Source: Firmicutes bacterium UBA3906
Lineage (GTDB): Bacteria > Bacillota > Clostridia > Caldicoprobacterales > DTU083
NCBI GenBank assembly: GCA_002391555.1
Contig: DGFG01000168.1
Coordinates: 1-8,246 of the forward strand
Reading direction: 5' to 3'
DNA: 8,246 bases
Below the pieces are notes generated by a model. It was given only the letters and a program-made list of their open reading frames with translations, was not told where the DNA came from and ran no database searches. This document shows positions 1 to 8,069 of the stretch, one piece after another (position 1 is the first letter of the stretch; the number at the start of each line of letters is the position of its first letter). Position numbers and translations under genes: made by a program.

Positions 1-408
1 CAATGGACCTGTTGCAATAATTAGATGCTGGTCATTTGGGATCTTTTCTACTTCACGTCTAATTAACTTTATATTGGGATGACTCGTAATTTTTTCTGTT
101 ATATAGGCTGAAAAGCCCTCCCTATCAACTGCTAAAGCACCACCTGCAGGTACACGGTTATAATCAGCTGCCTTTAGTATGAGAGAGTTAAGTAGTCGCA
201 TCTCCTCTTTCAATAAACCTGCAGCATTTTCAAGCCTATCAGCCCTAAATGAATTGGAACAAACAAGCTCTGCAAACTTGTCTGTGTTATGGGCTGGTGT
301 CATTTTTTTTGGTCGCATTTCATATAAGCTTACCTTAACCTTGTTTTCTGCAAGCTGCCAAGCTGCTTCACTACCTGCCAAGCCTGCACCTAATACGGTA
401 GCCTTCAT
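1..408 (-). CDS. trmFO: TrmFO, folate/FAD-dependent tRNA (uracil-54-C5)-methyltransferase, N-terminal part (cut by window edge)
   Basis: TrmFO makes 5-methyluridine at position 54 of the tRNA T-loop, taking the methylene group from 5,10-methylene-THF and reducing it with FAD/NAD(P)H; it is cytosolic. The visible 136 residues open with a Rossmann FAD-binding motif ([16 protein letters not shown], residues 5-20), followed by the family signature YEMRP (29-33), [20 protein letters not shown] (37-56) and a [11 protein letters not shown] stretch (87-97). Cys50 in ELVCSNS appears to match the N-terminal functional cysteine described in the Bacillus enzyme. The gene runs off the left edge, and roughly two thirds of a usual ~435-residue protein is missing. 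The ATG (406-408) directly follows the topA TAG with no spacer, so it is probably translated by coupling, with an AAGGA within the topA end as ribosome site. Order after topA is as in Bacillus. The older name is gid. Confidence 0.95.
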   Translation of the reverse strand, partial: MKATVLGAGLAGSEAAWQLAENKVKVSLYEMRPKKMTPAHNTDKFAELVCSNSFRADRLENAAGLLKEEMRLLNSLILKAADYNRVPAGGALAVDREGFSAYITEKITSHPNIKLIRREVEKIPNDQHLIIATGPL

Positions 409-2505
409 CTATTTGTCATCATCCTTTTTTTCCTTTGTATATCCGCATTCCTTGTTTGTACATTGGACTGTTTTCCCATTAGCCCTTGAGCTTTTTTCAG
501 TCATTAAAGCTCCGCATTTTGGACAAGGGTCCTTTATGGGCATATCCCAAGAAACAAAGTCACACTCTGGATAGTTGCTACAACCATAAAATTTGCGGCC
601 CCTTTTACTTTTACGTACAACAATCTGTGCACTACATTTTGGACAGGGTATGTTTATCTCTTCGACTATGGGTTTGGTATTTCTACACTTTGGGAAATTG
701 GGACAGGCTAAAAATTTACCATAGCGTCCTGTCTTTATTACCATATTAGCACCGCATTTTTCACATACTACATCAGATTCTTCATCCTTGATTTCAATCT
801 TACCAATATCCTGTTCGGCATGAGATAAATAATCTGCAAAAGAAGGATAAAACTCATTTAGTAAGTCACGCCAATTAACCTCTCCTTCTTCGATTTTATC
901 AAGTTTTTCTTCCATAGCAGCGGTAAACTTGTATTCCATAATTTTTGGAAAGTACTTGTCCATAAGGTCATTTACAATAAAGCCTAGGTCTGTAGGATAT
1001 AAGATCCTAGCATCTCTTACAACATAACCCCTAGAAATAATTGTTGATATAGTGGGGGCATAGGTACTAGGACGACCAATTCCCATGTCCTCTAAAGCTC
1101 TTACGAGAGAAGCTTCTGTATAACGAGCTGGTGGTTGAGTAAATTTTTGTTCGCTTTTATATTCCTTTAATTCTAGCTTTTCACCCTCTTCAAGGTCAGG
1201 CAGCATTATGTCTTTTTCCTCTTTGCCTTCATCATTGCCCTCCATATATAGGGCTGTATAGCCAGGGAAAACCTTTCTTGATCCTGATGCCCTAAAAATA
1301 TACTCACCTGCTGATATGTTAACAGTAAGCGTTTCATACAAGGCAGGCTTCATCTGGCTCGCCATAAAGCGGTTATAAATTAAAGTATATAGCCTTAGCT
1401 GGTCACGCTTTAATGAGGATTGTAAATCCTTTGGACTGTACCTAACTGATGTAGGCCTAATGGCTTCATGAGCATCTTGAGAACCCTTTTTACTCCTAAA
1501 AATATTGGCTTTGCTAGGTACATAGTCTTTACCGAATTTTTCTTGAATTATAGTTCTCACTTCAGCTAGAGCCTGATCTGATACACGGGTTGAATCTGTT
1601 CTCATATAGGTTATTAGACCAACAGAACCTTCACCCTTTACGTCAACTCCCTCATAAAGCTGTTGAGCCAACATCATTGTCTTTTTTGTTGTAAAGCCTA
1701 ATTTCCTAGACGCCTCTTGTTGCATTGTACTAGTAGTAAATGGAGGTGGCGCAGAACGTTTCCTGCTTCCCTTTTGGACCTTTGTAACTGTGTAGTCCTC
1801 TCCCTTAATAGCTGCTAAGACCTGGTCTACCTCTTGTTTGCTTTTAAGGTCTATTTTCTTTTTTCCTTTACTATGAAGTTGGGCTTCAAAACTTTGCTTA
1901 TTCTTCGATGAAATAAAGATACCCTTAAGGTTCCAATATTCATCTGGTTTAAAAGCTTCTATTTCACGTTCTCTCTCACAGATAATTTTGCTTGCTACTG
2001 ATTGGACCCTGCCTGCACTCAAGCCCTTTCTAACCTTTCTCCACAAAAGAGGACTAATCTTATAGCCTACTAGCCTATCTAGGATCCTACGTGCCTGCTG
2101 GGCATCTACAAGATTCTGATTTATGGGCCTTGGATTTTTTATTGCATTTTTAACCGCATCCTTGGTAATCTCATTAAACTCTATCCTACATGGCTCGTTT
2201 TCTTTTATACCTAGTAAATGGCTAAGATGCCAGGAGATAGCCTCACCCTCCCTGTCCGGGTCTGTTGCTAAATATACTTTGTCTGAAGTTTTGGCTGCTT
2301 TCCTGAGTTTAGCTAAAAGTTCTCCCTTTCCTCTAATAGTTATATATTTTGGTTCGAAGTTATCTTCGACATTTACACCTAATTGACTTTTTGGTAGATC
2401 TCTTATATGACCCATAGAGGCCTCTACAGTATAGCCTCTACCGAGATATTTCTTTATTGTTTTAGCCTTTGCTGGAGACTCTACCACAACTAGTTTTTTT
2501 GCCAT
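409..2505 (-). CDS. topA: DNA topoisomerase I (type IA)
   Basis: This enzyme relaxes negatively supercoiled DNA by transient single-strand cleavage through a 5'-phosphotyrosine link. Counting from the chosen start (698 residues, close to the ~690 of Bacillus), the TOPRIM domain covers about 1-115, with Glu9 in VVVESPAKAK and the acidic DPDREGE motif at 82-88. The catalytic Tyr300 lies in GLITYMRTDSTR, and a type IA core segment with QPPARYTEASLV is near 457-468. The C-terminus carries three four-cysteine zinc ribbons: C581/C584/C601/C607, C621/C624/C642/C648 and C661/C664/C682/C687, ending in a charged KEKKDDDK tail. The open frame extends 8 codons further upstream to 2529, but the MAKKLVVVES start at 2505 is preferred because it has GGAGG 5 bases upstream and matches family N-termini. 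The gap from the dprA stop is 11 bp, so the two genes are probably co-transcribed. It ends in TAG, touching the trmFO ATG. Confidence 0.97.
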   Translation of the reverse strand: MAKKLVVVESPAKAKTIKKYLGRGYTVEASMGHIRDLPKSQLGVNVEDNFEPKYITIRGKGELLAKLRKAAKTSDKVYLATDPDREGEAISWHLSHLLGIKENEPCRIEFNEITKDAVKNAIKNPRPINQNLVDAQQARRILDRLVGYKISPLLWRKVRKGLSAGRVQSVASKIICEREREIEAFKPDEYWNLKGIFISSKNKQSFEAQLHSKGKKKIDLKSKQEVDQVLAAIKGEDYTVTKVQKGSRKRSAPPPFTTSTMQQEASRKLGFTTKKTMMLAQQLYEGVDVKGEGSVGLITYMRTDSTRVSDQALAEVRTIIQEKFGKDYVPSKANIFRSKKGSQDAHEAIRPTSVRYSPKDLQSSLKRDQLRLYTLIYNRFMASQMKPALYETLTVNISAGEYIFRASGSRKVFPGYTALYMEGNDEGKEEKDIMLPDLEEGEKLELKEYKSEQKFTQPPARYTEASLVRALEDMGIGRPSTYAPTISTIISRGYVVRDARILYPTDLGFIVNDLMDKYFPKIMEYKFTAAMEEKLDKIEEGEVNWRDLLNEFYPSFADYLSHAEQDIGKIEIKDEESDVVCEKCGANMVIKTGRYGKFLACPNFPKCRNTKPIVEEINIPCPKCSAQIVVRKSKRGRKFYGCSNYPECDFVSWDMPIKDPCPKCGALMTEKSSRANGKTVQCTNKECGYTKEKKDDDK

Positions 2506-2509
2506 ATTT

Positions 2510-2515
2510 ACCTCC
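2510..2515 (-). promoter_or_regulatory. Ribosome binding site that sets the topA start
   Basis: On the minus strand this reads GGAGGT, followed by four bases and the ATG at 2505-2503. It sits in the 11-bp gap after the dprA TAA. An alternative in-frame ATG at 2529 lies inside the end of dprA, and this site is downstream of it, so the site supports the shorter topA product beginning MAKKLVV. Confidence 0.85.
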
Positions 2516-2516
2516 A

Positions 2517-3620
2517 TTAATTGGTCCATTCGATCTTGTATGTTTTTCCAGGTAGCTTCTTTATTATTCCCTTGAGCTCCATAAGCGTTAGAACTGCATT
2601 CAGTCTTCCAGAATCAAGACCTGTCATCTCAAGAAGCTGCTCTATACCCTTTGGACCTGTTTCCAAGGCATTATACACCTGAGTTTCAAATAAATCAAGA
2701 ACAGGTATTTTTGAAGCCGGCTTGGGATTTAGTTTTTTTTCTACATTTATGTCCTCTAAAATATCATCAACAGAGGTTATTATCTTTGCTCCCTGTTTTA
2801 ATAGTTCATTGGTCCCCTTACTAAAGGGACTGTTAAAATTGCCAGGCAAGGCATAAACATCCCTACCCTGTTCAAGGGCAAAATCTACAGTAATTAATGC
2901 TCCACTCTTTACACCTGCCTCTATTACTAGTGTTCCATTTGCAAGTCCACTAATAATTCGATTTCTGGCAGGAAAATTACCAGGCAGGGGCTGAGTGTTT
3001 GGTGGGTACTCACTTATTAAGGTACCCCTTTCTATTATTTTTTCATATAGATTTTTATTTTCTGGTGGGTATATATAATTAAAGCCACAGCCAAGTACTG
3101 CTACTGTATAGCCTGATTTGGCTTCTAGTGCTCCTCTATGGGCGTAGGTATCTATTCCCCTGGCTAGCCCGCTAATTATTGGTACACCGCATTGTGCAAG
3201 CTCATAGGCCAGTTTCTTGGCAGACATCCTACCATAATCAGAGGATCTCCTCGAGCCTACAATTGCAATAGATCCACTACTTGTATTAAGTTCTTGTCCC
3301 TTTAAGTATAGAACAGCTGGAGGGTCATAAATTGCCTTTAAGAGGGGCGGATAATCCTTGCTATTTAGTGTCATTACCCTAATATCAGTAGAACTCATTA
3401 TCTGCTCAGCTTTTTCTAAGCTTTCTTTATTTATTGAAGATAAAAGCCTATCAGCACAAGAATTACCTAGTATCTTTTTAATTAGAGTTTCTTCACCTTT
3501 TGCAGTCTCATATACGCTTTTAGGGTCACCAAAGGCCATTAGTAGCTTGTAAAATCGTTTAGCGCCAATCCCTGGAACTGTACTTAGCCAAACCCAATAT
3601 AGTTGGTCTATTTCTTGCAT
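2517..3620 (-). CDS. dprA: DNA-processing protein DprA (Smf)
   Basis: DprA binds single-stranded DNA taken up during transformation and loads RecA on it; it is widespread even in species not known to be competent. The 367-residue protein has an N-terminal helix-hairpin-helix region (LSTVPGIGAKRFYKLL, 12-27), then the Rossmann-like DprA domain with VGSRRSSDYG (121-130), SGLARGIDTYAHRGAL (150-165), FPARNRIISGL (216-226) and PGNFNSPFSKGTNELLKQGA (259-278). A C-terminal winged-helix-like domain follows at about 312-364. All conserved stretches are intact, with no frameshift. The ATG at 3618-3620 is the first possible start, because TAA lies two codons upstream in frame; its ribosome site (AGGG about 10 bases upstream) is weak. 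It follows gcvPB after 94 bp and precedes topA by 11 bp. Synteny with topA and trmFO is typical of Firmicutes. Confidence 0.96.
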   Translation of the reverse strand: MQEIDQLYWVWLSTVPGIGAKRFYKLLMAFGDPKSVYETAKGEETLIKKILGNSCADRLLSSINKESLEKAEQIMSSTDIRVMTLNSKDYPPLLKAIYDPPAVLYLKGQELNTSSGSIAIVGSRRSSDYGRMSAKKLAYELAQCGVPIISGLARGIDTYAHRGALEAKSGYTVAVLGCGFNYIYPPENKNLYEKIIERGTLISEYPPNTQPLPGNFPARNRIISGLANGTLVIEAGVKSGALITVDFALEQGRDVYALPGNFNSPFSKGTNELLKQGAKIITSVDDILEDINVEKKLNPKPASKIPVLDLFETQVYNALETGPKGIEQLLEMTGLDSGRLNAVLTLMELKGIIKKLPGKTYKIEWTN

Positions 3621-3679
3621 CCATTACACACCCTATACCAATTAGTCATATCTACTCTTTCTATATGAATCTTTTGTTT

Positions 3680-3685
3680 CCTCCT
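3680..3685 (-). promoter_or_regulatory. Strong Shine-Dalgarno sequence without a normal start codon
   Basis: The minus strand reads AGGAGG here, as good as the site before gcvH. No ATG, GTG or TTG lies at a usual distance (5-12 bases); the nearest candidate at normal spacing is ATT at 3670-3668, and the next ATG is about 30 bases away (3649-3647). The dprA ATG is about 59 bases away. It may be a chance purine run, a standby ribosome site feeding dprA, or the start of a tiny ORF. The sequence is certain; the function is not. Confidence 0.3.
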
Positions 3686-3695
3686 ATAAACCAAT

Positions 3696-3715
3696 AACAA
3701 GCCTATCGGCTTGTT
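3696..3715 (-). terminator. Hairpin just after gcvPB: weak terminator, attenuator or RNA-end stabiliser
   Basis: The minus strand has a perfect 8-bp stem, AACAAGCC and GGCTTGTT, around a 4-base loop GATA; the first stem base overlaps the last base of the gcvPB TAA. The run after the stem is ATTGGTTTAT, so it lacks the uninterrupted U-tract of an efficient intrinsic terminator. Its place exactly at the end of the gcv genes suggests it marks the 3' end of the gcv message or lowers read-through into dprA-topA-trmFO. I infer partial termination or mRNA stabilisation. Confidence 0.45.
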
Positions 3716-5154
3716 TATTTGGTCCATTTTACTATTGGCTTCCTAGCTGCCTTTACCTCATCTAGTAGCTTTACTGATGTAGTATGAGGAGCTTCTTTTA
3801 TTAATTCTGGTGCTTGTATTGCTTCTTTTGCAATTCTAATTAATGCGTCTATATAGGTATTTAAGGATTCTAGACTCTCTGTCTCTGTTGGCTCAATCAT
3901 CATAGCTTCTGAAACAATCAAAGGAAAGTATGTGGTGGGTGGATGCAGGCGGAAATCTAATAGTCGCTTTGCTATCTGCTTGGTATTTATGTTGTTAGGG
4001 TTGTCCTTTAGCTTACTTAATACAAACTCATGCATACAGGTCCTATCATAAGGTAATTCATAGTGGTCTAGTAATGACTTCATCATATAGTTTGCATTTA
4101 ATACCGCTATTTCACTTACCCTTCTTAGGCCTTGTGCACCCATAGTCAAGATATAAGAATAAGCCTTTACAATAACAGCAAAATTACCATAAAAGGACTT
4201 TACCTTTCCTATCGATTTAGGCCTATTATAGTCAAAACTATAGCTATCTCCTTCTTTTTTTATAACAGGCTTTGGTAAAAAGTCTTCAAGCTCTTTTACA
4301 ACTCCTACTGGACCACTGCCTGGTCCTCCTCCCCCATGTGGTGTTGAAAAGGTCTTGTGAAGATTTAAGTGCATAACATCAAAACCCATATCACCAGGCC
4401 TAGTGATACCTAGTATTGCATTGGCGTTTGCTCCATCATAGTACAAAAGGGCACCTGCCTTGTGGACCATATCAGCAATTTCTTTTATATTGCTTTCAAA
4501 AAGACCCAAGGTACTAGGATTTGTTAGCATTAAGGCAGCTACGTCATCAGCTAGTGCCTGCGATAGAGCCTCAAGATCAACATTACCCTCTTTATCAGAC
4601 TTTACCTCTGTAACTTTGTAACCAACCATTGAAGCCGTAGCTGGATTTGTACCATGGGCTGTGTCAGGAACTATAATTCTATTGCGTTTAAAATCCTTTT
4701 TGCTATCATGGTAGGCTTTAATTATCATAAGGCCAACTGCTTCACCTTGGGCTCCTGCGGCAGGCTGCAAGGTGTAGGCTGACATTCCCGTAATTTCACA
4801 AAGAAGTCTTTCCATTTTATATAAAAGCTCCATAGCCCCCTGCACTGTTTCCTCTGGCTGTAAAGGGTGTATGTGAGCAAAGCCTGCTAGACTTGCCATG
4901 TCCTCATTAATTTTTGGATTATATTTCATAGTACATGAGCCTAAAGGATATATACCTAGGTCAACTGCATAGTTTTTTTGTGATAAATTGGTATAATGCC
5001 TTATTAGATCAACTTCGCTAACCTGTGGTAGTTCAGCATCTTTTGACCTTTTTATACTAGTAGGTATATCTTCTATGGGCACATCAAGAGCAGGTAGACT
5101 ATAGCCTACCCTTCCTTCCTTAGAAACTTCAAATATTAGTCTGCTATAGGTCAT
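3715..5154 (-). CDS. gcvPB: Glycine dehydrogenase (decarboxylating) subunit 2, P-protein C-terminal half
   Basis: With GcvPA it forms the pyridoxal-phosphate P-protein, which decarboxylates glycine and transfers the aminomethyl group to the lipoyl arm of GcvH. The 479-residue length fits the family (~490). The cofactor lysine is Lys267 in [19 protein letters not shown], the hallmark of the catalytic subunit. Other conserved stretches are [11 protein letters not shown] (71-81), QPAAGAQGE (130-138), [11 protein letters not shown] (164-174), [12 protein letters not shown] (209-220) and [12 protein letters not shown] (238-249). The ATG overlaps the gcvPA stop as ATGA (bases 5151-5154), with GGAGGG 6 bases upstream in the end of gcvPA, so translational coupling and equal subunit output are likely. 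It is the last gcv gene and is followed by a hairpin. The protein is cytosolic. Nothing is truncated and all motifs are present. Confidence 0.97.
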   Translation of the reverse strand: MTYSRLIFEVSKEGRVGYSLPALDVPIEDIPTSIKRSKDAELPQVSEVDLIRHYTNLSQKNYAVDLGIYPLGSCTMKYNPKINEDMASLAGFAHIHPLQPEETVQGAMELLYKMERLLCEITGMSAYTLQPAAGAQGEAVGLMIIKAYHDSKKDFKRNRIIVPDTAHGTNPATASMVGYKVTEVKSDKEGNVDLEALSQALADDVAALMLTNPSTLGLFESNIKEIADMVHKAGALLYYDGANANAILGITRPGDMGFDVMHLNLHKTFSTPHGGGGPGSGPVGVVKELEDFLPKPVIKKEGDSYSFDYNRPKSIGKVKSFYGNFAVIVKAYSYILTMGAQGLRRVSEIAVLNANYMMKSLLDHYELPYDRTCMHEFVLSKLKDNPNNINTKQIAKRLLDFRLHPPTTYFPLIVSEAMMIEPTETESLESLNTYIDALIRIAKEAIQAPELIKEAPHTTSVKLLDEVKAARKPIVKWTK

Positions 5155-6494
5155 CTTAAGCCCTCCAATACAGTTACTAGCCTATCTATTTCCTGCCTTG
5201 ACCTTTTTTCAGTTACACAATATAGTATTGCATTAGTTAAATTAGGTAAGCTGTTTTTAAGCTTGTAGCCACCTATTATGCCAGACTCTAATAGGCTTTT
5301 TTCAATTTTATCCGCATCTATATTGGACTTTATGGGAAATTCCTTGAAAAATGGACGGTCATAAACAATACTATAGTGTCCACTCTTTGTAATTTCCCTC
5401 ATTGCATAATGTGCTTTATGCCAGCTCTGTTCTGCAACTTCTTTTATACCCTTTTTACCAAGAGTAGCTAGGTAAACACTTGCTGCCAGAGCATTTAAGG
5501 CTTGATTAGAACAAATATTAGAGGTGGCTTTCTCTCTTCTTATATGCTGCTCCCTCGTTTGTAGAGTAGAAACAAAGCCTCGTCTTCCTTCTTTGTCTTC
5601 GGTTTGTCCAATAATCCTACCTGGCATTTTCCTTATAAATTGATTTTTACATGCCATAAAACCTAGATGAGGACCCCCAAAGTTCATAGGATTACCCAGG
5701 CTTTGCCCTTCACCTACAGCTATATCAGCTCCTAACTGGCCAGGAGTTTTGAGTATCCCTAGTGATATTGGATCAACTGACATAACTAGAAGACTAGCAT
5801 TTTCGTGGGTATATTCCTCAATCTGTGTTAGGTCTTCTATATAGCCTATAAAGTTTGGCGACTGAATTATTACTGCTGCTGTTTGCTCGCTTATATTATC
5901 CCTTATATAATCAGCATCAGTCAGACCCTGGTCCATAGGAATCAAAACTAAATCTATGTTTTGTGACTCTAGATAGGTCCTTAGTATAGTCAGGCTTTCA
6001 GGATTAATTAGGCTTGAGGCCATTACCTGTGGCCTTTTTTTAACTGAAACAGCCATAAGGGCAGCCTCTGCAAGGGCACTTGCCCCATCATACAAGGAGG
6101 CATTAGCTACATCCATATCTGTGAGCTCACAAATCATTGACTGGTACTCAAAAATAGCCTGCAAAGTTCCCTGACTTATTTCAGGTTGATAAGGCGTATA
6201 GGCAGTGTAAAACTCGGCCCTTGAGCTAATATGGTTTACAACCGCTGGTATGTAATGATCATATACTCCAGCACCTAGAAATATTGGCATTTTTGATGCG
6301 TCTATATTTCTATTAGCTAATCTAGATACTATTGCTTCAACCTCTAGCTGAGATTTTGCTGGATCTAGCTTAAGACCGTCCTTTAGTTTTAAGTCTTCCG
6401 GAATGTCTGTAAATAGGTCCTCCACACTAGAAAACCCTATCTTTTCTAGCATGTACTTTATGTCATCATCGGTAGCGGGTATGTATGGAAACAT
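5151..6494 (-). CDS. gcvPA: Glycine dehydrogenase (decarboxylating) subunit 1, P-protein N-terminal half
   Basis: This is the partner of GcvPB in the split P-protein. It has the same fold type but no cofactor lysine: the NLHKT motif is only in the other subunit. The 447 residues match the usual ~448. Typical stretches are the N-terminus [19 protein letters not shown] (2-20), [12 protein letters not shown] (72-83), [14 protein letters not shown] (99-112), [11 protein letters not shown] (134-144), [19 protein letters not shown] (261-279) and [20 protein letters not shown] (310-329). GGAGGG lies 8 bases before the ATG, inside the last codons of gcvH, and only 4 bp separate the genes. It ends in TGA overlapping the gcvPB ATG. 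The tight packing supports one operon gcvT-gcvH-gcvPA-gcvPB. I see no damage in the frame. Confidence 0.97.
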   Translation of the reverse strand: MFPYIPATDDDIKYMLEKIGFSSVEDLFTDIPEDLKLKDGLKLDPAKSQLEVEAIVSRLANRNIDASKMPIFLGAGVYDHYIPAVVNHISSRAEFYTAYTPYQPEISQGTLQAIFEYQSMICELTDMDVANASLYDGASALAEAALMAVSVKKRPQVMASSLINPESLTILRTYLESQNIDLVLIPMDQGLTDADYIRDNISEQTAAVIIQSPNFIGYIEDLTQIEEYTHENASLLVMSVDPISLGILKTPGQLGADIAVGEGQSLGNPMNFGGPHLGFMACKNQFIRKMPGRIIGQTEDKEGRRGFVSTLQTREQHIRREKATSNICSNQALNALAASVYLATLGKKGIKEVAEQSWHKAHYAMREITKSGHYSIVYDRPFFKEFPIKSNIDADKIEKSLLESGIIGGYKLKNSLPNLTNAILYCVTEKRSRQEIDRLVTVLEGLR

Positions 6495-6498
6495 ATAG

Positions 6499-6882
6499 CT
6501 AACCCTCCTGCTTTATAAAAGCCTCATATTCCTGACTTGTCATAAGTTTTTCTAATTCCTCAACTTGACTAATTTCTAGTTTTATAATCCAGCTAGCATA
6601 GGGATCTTTATTGATAGCTTCTGGTGTATCTACTAATTCTTCGTTTACTGCTACGACCTTACCTGATAAAGGAGTATAAATATCAGAGGCTGCCTTTACT
6701 GATTCAACTATACCGATTTCATCGCCTGCATCTAGCTCATCATCTATGTCAGGTAGTTCAACATAAACAACATCTCCTAAACTATCCTGGGCATAGTCAG
6801 TAATTCCTATAGTCGCATATTCTCCCTCTACCTTTACCCATTCGTGGTCTTTTGAATAGTACAAGCCTTCAATTAATTTCAT
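6499..6882 (-). CDS. gcvH: Glycine cleavage system H protein (lipoyl carrier)
   Basis: This small acidic carrier shuttles the aminomethyl intermediate from P-protein to T-protein on a lipoyl arm. The 127 residues are the normal length. The lipoylated lysine is Lys63 in IVESVKAASDIYTPLSG; YYSKDHEWVKVEG (8-20) and GITDYAQDSLGDVVYVELP (26-44) are further family marks. The start at 6882 has AGGAGG 7 bases upstream. Another ATG at 6889-6887 touches that site directly and is out of frame, so it is unlikely to be used. The ribosome site overlaps the gcvT stop; the genes are 11 bp apart. Lipoate must come from enzymes encoded elsewhere, since no lipoyl synthase, octanoyltransferase or ligase is visible here. 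Confidence 0.97.
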   Translation of the reverse strand: MKLIEGLYYSKDHEWVKVEGEYATIGITDYAQDSLGDVVYVELPDIDDELDAGDEIGIVESVKAASDIYTPLSGKVVAVNEELVDTPEAINKDPYASWIIKLEISQVEELEKLMTSQEYEAFIKQEG

Positions 6883-6893
6883 CTTTCATCCTC

Positions 6894-7994
6894 CTACCTT
6901 TTATATTTTTTCTTGTAAAATGGCATCTCAACTATTTTTGCCTTGTGCATTTTTTTTCTAATCAAAACCTCAACATTAGAGTCAAGATTTGAGTGCTTAA
7001 TATCTATAAGGGCCATTGCTAAGCTTTTAGAAAGGCTGGGTGAGTGATTTCCCGATGTTACAAATCCTATCTTTTCACCCTCATAGTAGACCTCATAGCC
7101 AGTCCTAGCAATACCCCTATCTATCATTTCAAGGCCTACTAGTTTTCTTTTTAGACCCTTATCTTTTATCTTTACTAGTGCTTCTTTCCCTATAAAGTTA
7201 TCCTTATTAAGGGCAACAAAGCTAGTCAAGCCAACTTCTAAGGGGTTTGTGTCCTCGGATAGTTCTTGGCCATATAAAGGAAGACTTGCCTCAAACCTCA
7301 GGGTATCTCTACAGCCTAAACCTGCTGGTACCAGGCCATATTCTTTGCCCTTGTCAAGCAAAAAGTCCCAAAGACCTGCTGCATCTCCAGCATTTACATA
7401 AATCTCAAAGCCGTCCTCACCCGTATATCCAGTCCTTGAAACCATACACTGCTTGTTATTTATGTACAATGAACTATCAAAGCTAAAAAACTTGATTGTG
7501 GTCGTATCACAGCCGATAGAGGCTAGAATCTCTGATGCAGTTGGCCCCTGCAGAGCTAATAGTGCAATTGACGATGAGATATCCTTTACCGATACAGCAA
7601 AATCCTTTGCCTGCCTTTTAATCCATGATAGATCCTTGTCCTTGTTAGATGCATTTGCAATAATCCAGTATTTATCCTTTGAATATTTGTAAACTAAAAT
7701 ATCATCTATGATACCCGCATTTTCATTTAAAAGTAAGGTGTACTGGACCTTGTTATCTGATAGCTTTTTTATATCATTAGTTAGAATGGTATTTAGAAAC
7801 AGCTCTGCTTCAGATCCTGTAATCTCTAATTCTCCCATATGAGATACATCAAATAGACCAGCCTTGTTTCTAACACTATGATGCTCCTGTATAATGCCTT
7901 CGAATTGGACTGGCATGTCCCAGCCTGCAAAATCAACTATCCTTGCCCTGTCTTTATAGCAATCAAATAAAGGTGTTCTTTTTTGCCCGGTCAT
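6894..7994 (-). CDS. gcvT: Aminomethyltransferase, glycine cleavage T protein
   Basis: T-protein releases ammonia from the aminomethyl-lipoyl H-protein and moves the one-carbon unit to tetrahydrofolate, giving 5,10-methylene-THF. The 366-residue length is normal. The N-terminus TPLFDCYKDRARIVDFAGWDMP (7-28) is typical. Asp97 in AGIIDDILVY is in the place of the catalytic aspartate, and LLALQGP (145-151), SRTGYTGEDGFEIYV (186-200) and GLGCRDTLRFEASLPLYGQE (225-244) are folate-binding-fold signatures. The C-terminal barrel region contains FVTSGNHSPSLSKSLAMALI. The start at 7994 has AGGGAGGG with the GGAGGG core 7 bases upstream. As the first gene after a 101-bp spacer with a promoter-like sequence it probably leads the gcv operon. 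It stops with TAG, overlapping the gcvH ribosome site. Confidence 0.97.
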   Translation of the reverse strand: MTGQKRTPLFDCYKDRARIVDFAGWDMPVQFEGIIQEHHSVRNKAGLFDVSHMGELEITGSEAELFLNTILTNDIKKLSDNKVQYTLLLNENAGIIDDILVYKYSKDKYWIIANASNKDKDLSWIKRQAKDFAVSVKDISSSIALLALQGPTASEILASIGCDTTTIKFFSFDSSLYINNKQCMVSRTGYTGEDGFEIYVNAGDAAGLWDFLLDKGKEYGLVPAGLGCRDTLRFEASLPLYGQELSEDTNPLEVGLTSFVALNKDNFIGKEALVKIKDKGLKRKLVGLEMIDRGIARTGYEVYYEGEKIGFVTSGNHSPSLSKSLAMALIDIKHSNLDSNVEVLIRKKMHKAKIVEMPFYKKKYKR

Positions 7995-8037
7995 TTACCT
8001 TCCCTCCCTTGCTTCAGTATTAATTACCTTTAATCAT

Positions 8038-8066
8038 ATAATACTATATGGGCCTGTATAAAACAA
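8038..8066 (-). promoter_or_regulatory. Candidate sigma-70/SigA-type promoter for the gcv operon
   Basis: On the minus strand, TTGTTT (8066-8061) is separated by exactly 17 bases from TATTAT (8043-8038), a fair -35 and a good -10 (5 of 6 to TATAAT). A transcript would begin near 8031, leaving a leader of about 36 bases before the gcvT ATG. It is the only spacer of this size before the gcv genes. The -35 is weak and the region is AT-rich, so chance matches are possible. Confidence 0.5.
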
Positions 8067-8069
8067 TAA

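Noticed and set aside
179..749. Plus-strand ORFs of 131 and 87 codons at the left end
   Set aside because: They lie antisense to clear trmFO and topA coding sequence, have low-complexity products without recognisable motifs, and are shadows of the conserved genes.
2123..2386. Plus-strand 87-codon ORF with a hydrophobic start
   Set aside because: It is antisense to the conserved TOPRIM region of topA; its apparent hydrophobicity comes from reverse-reading the topA codons.
2506..2529. Longer topA start with eight extra residues (MDQLMEVN)
   Set aside because: The GGAGG site lies downstream of that ATG and directly before the MAKKLVV start, and family N-termini begin at the latter.
6887..6889. 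Alternative ATG upstream of gcvH
   Set aside because: It touches the AGGAGG with no spacing and is out of frame with GcvH.
7247..7692. Two overlapping plus-strand 79-codon ORFs
   Set aside because: They are antisense to intact, conserved gcvT sequence; neither shows a family motif.
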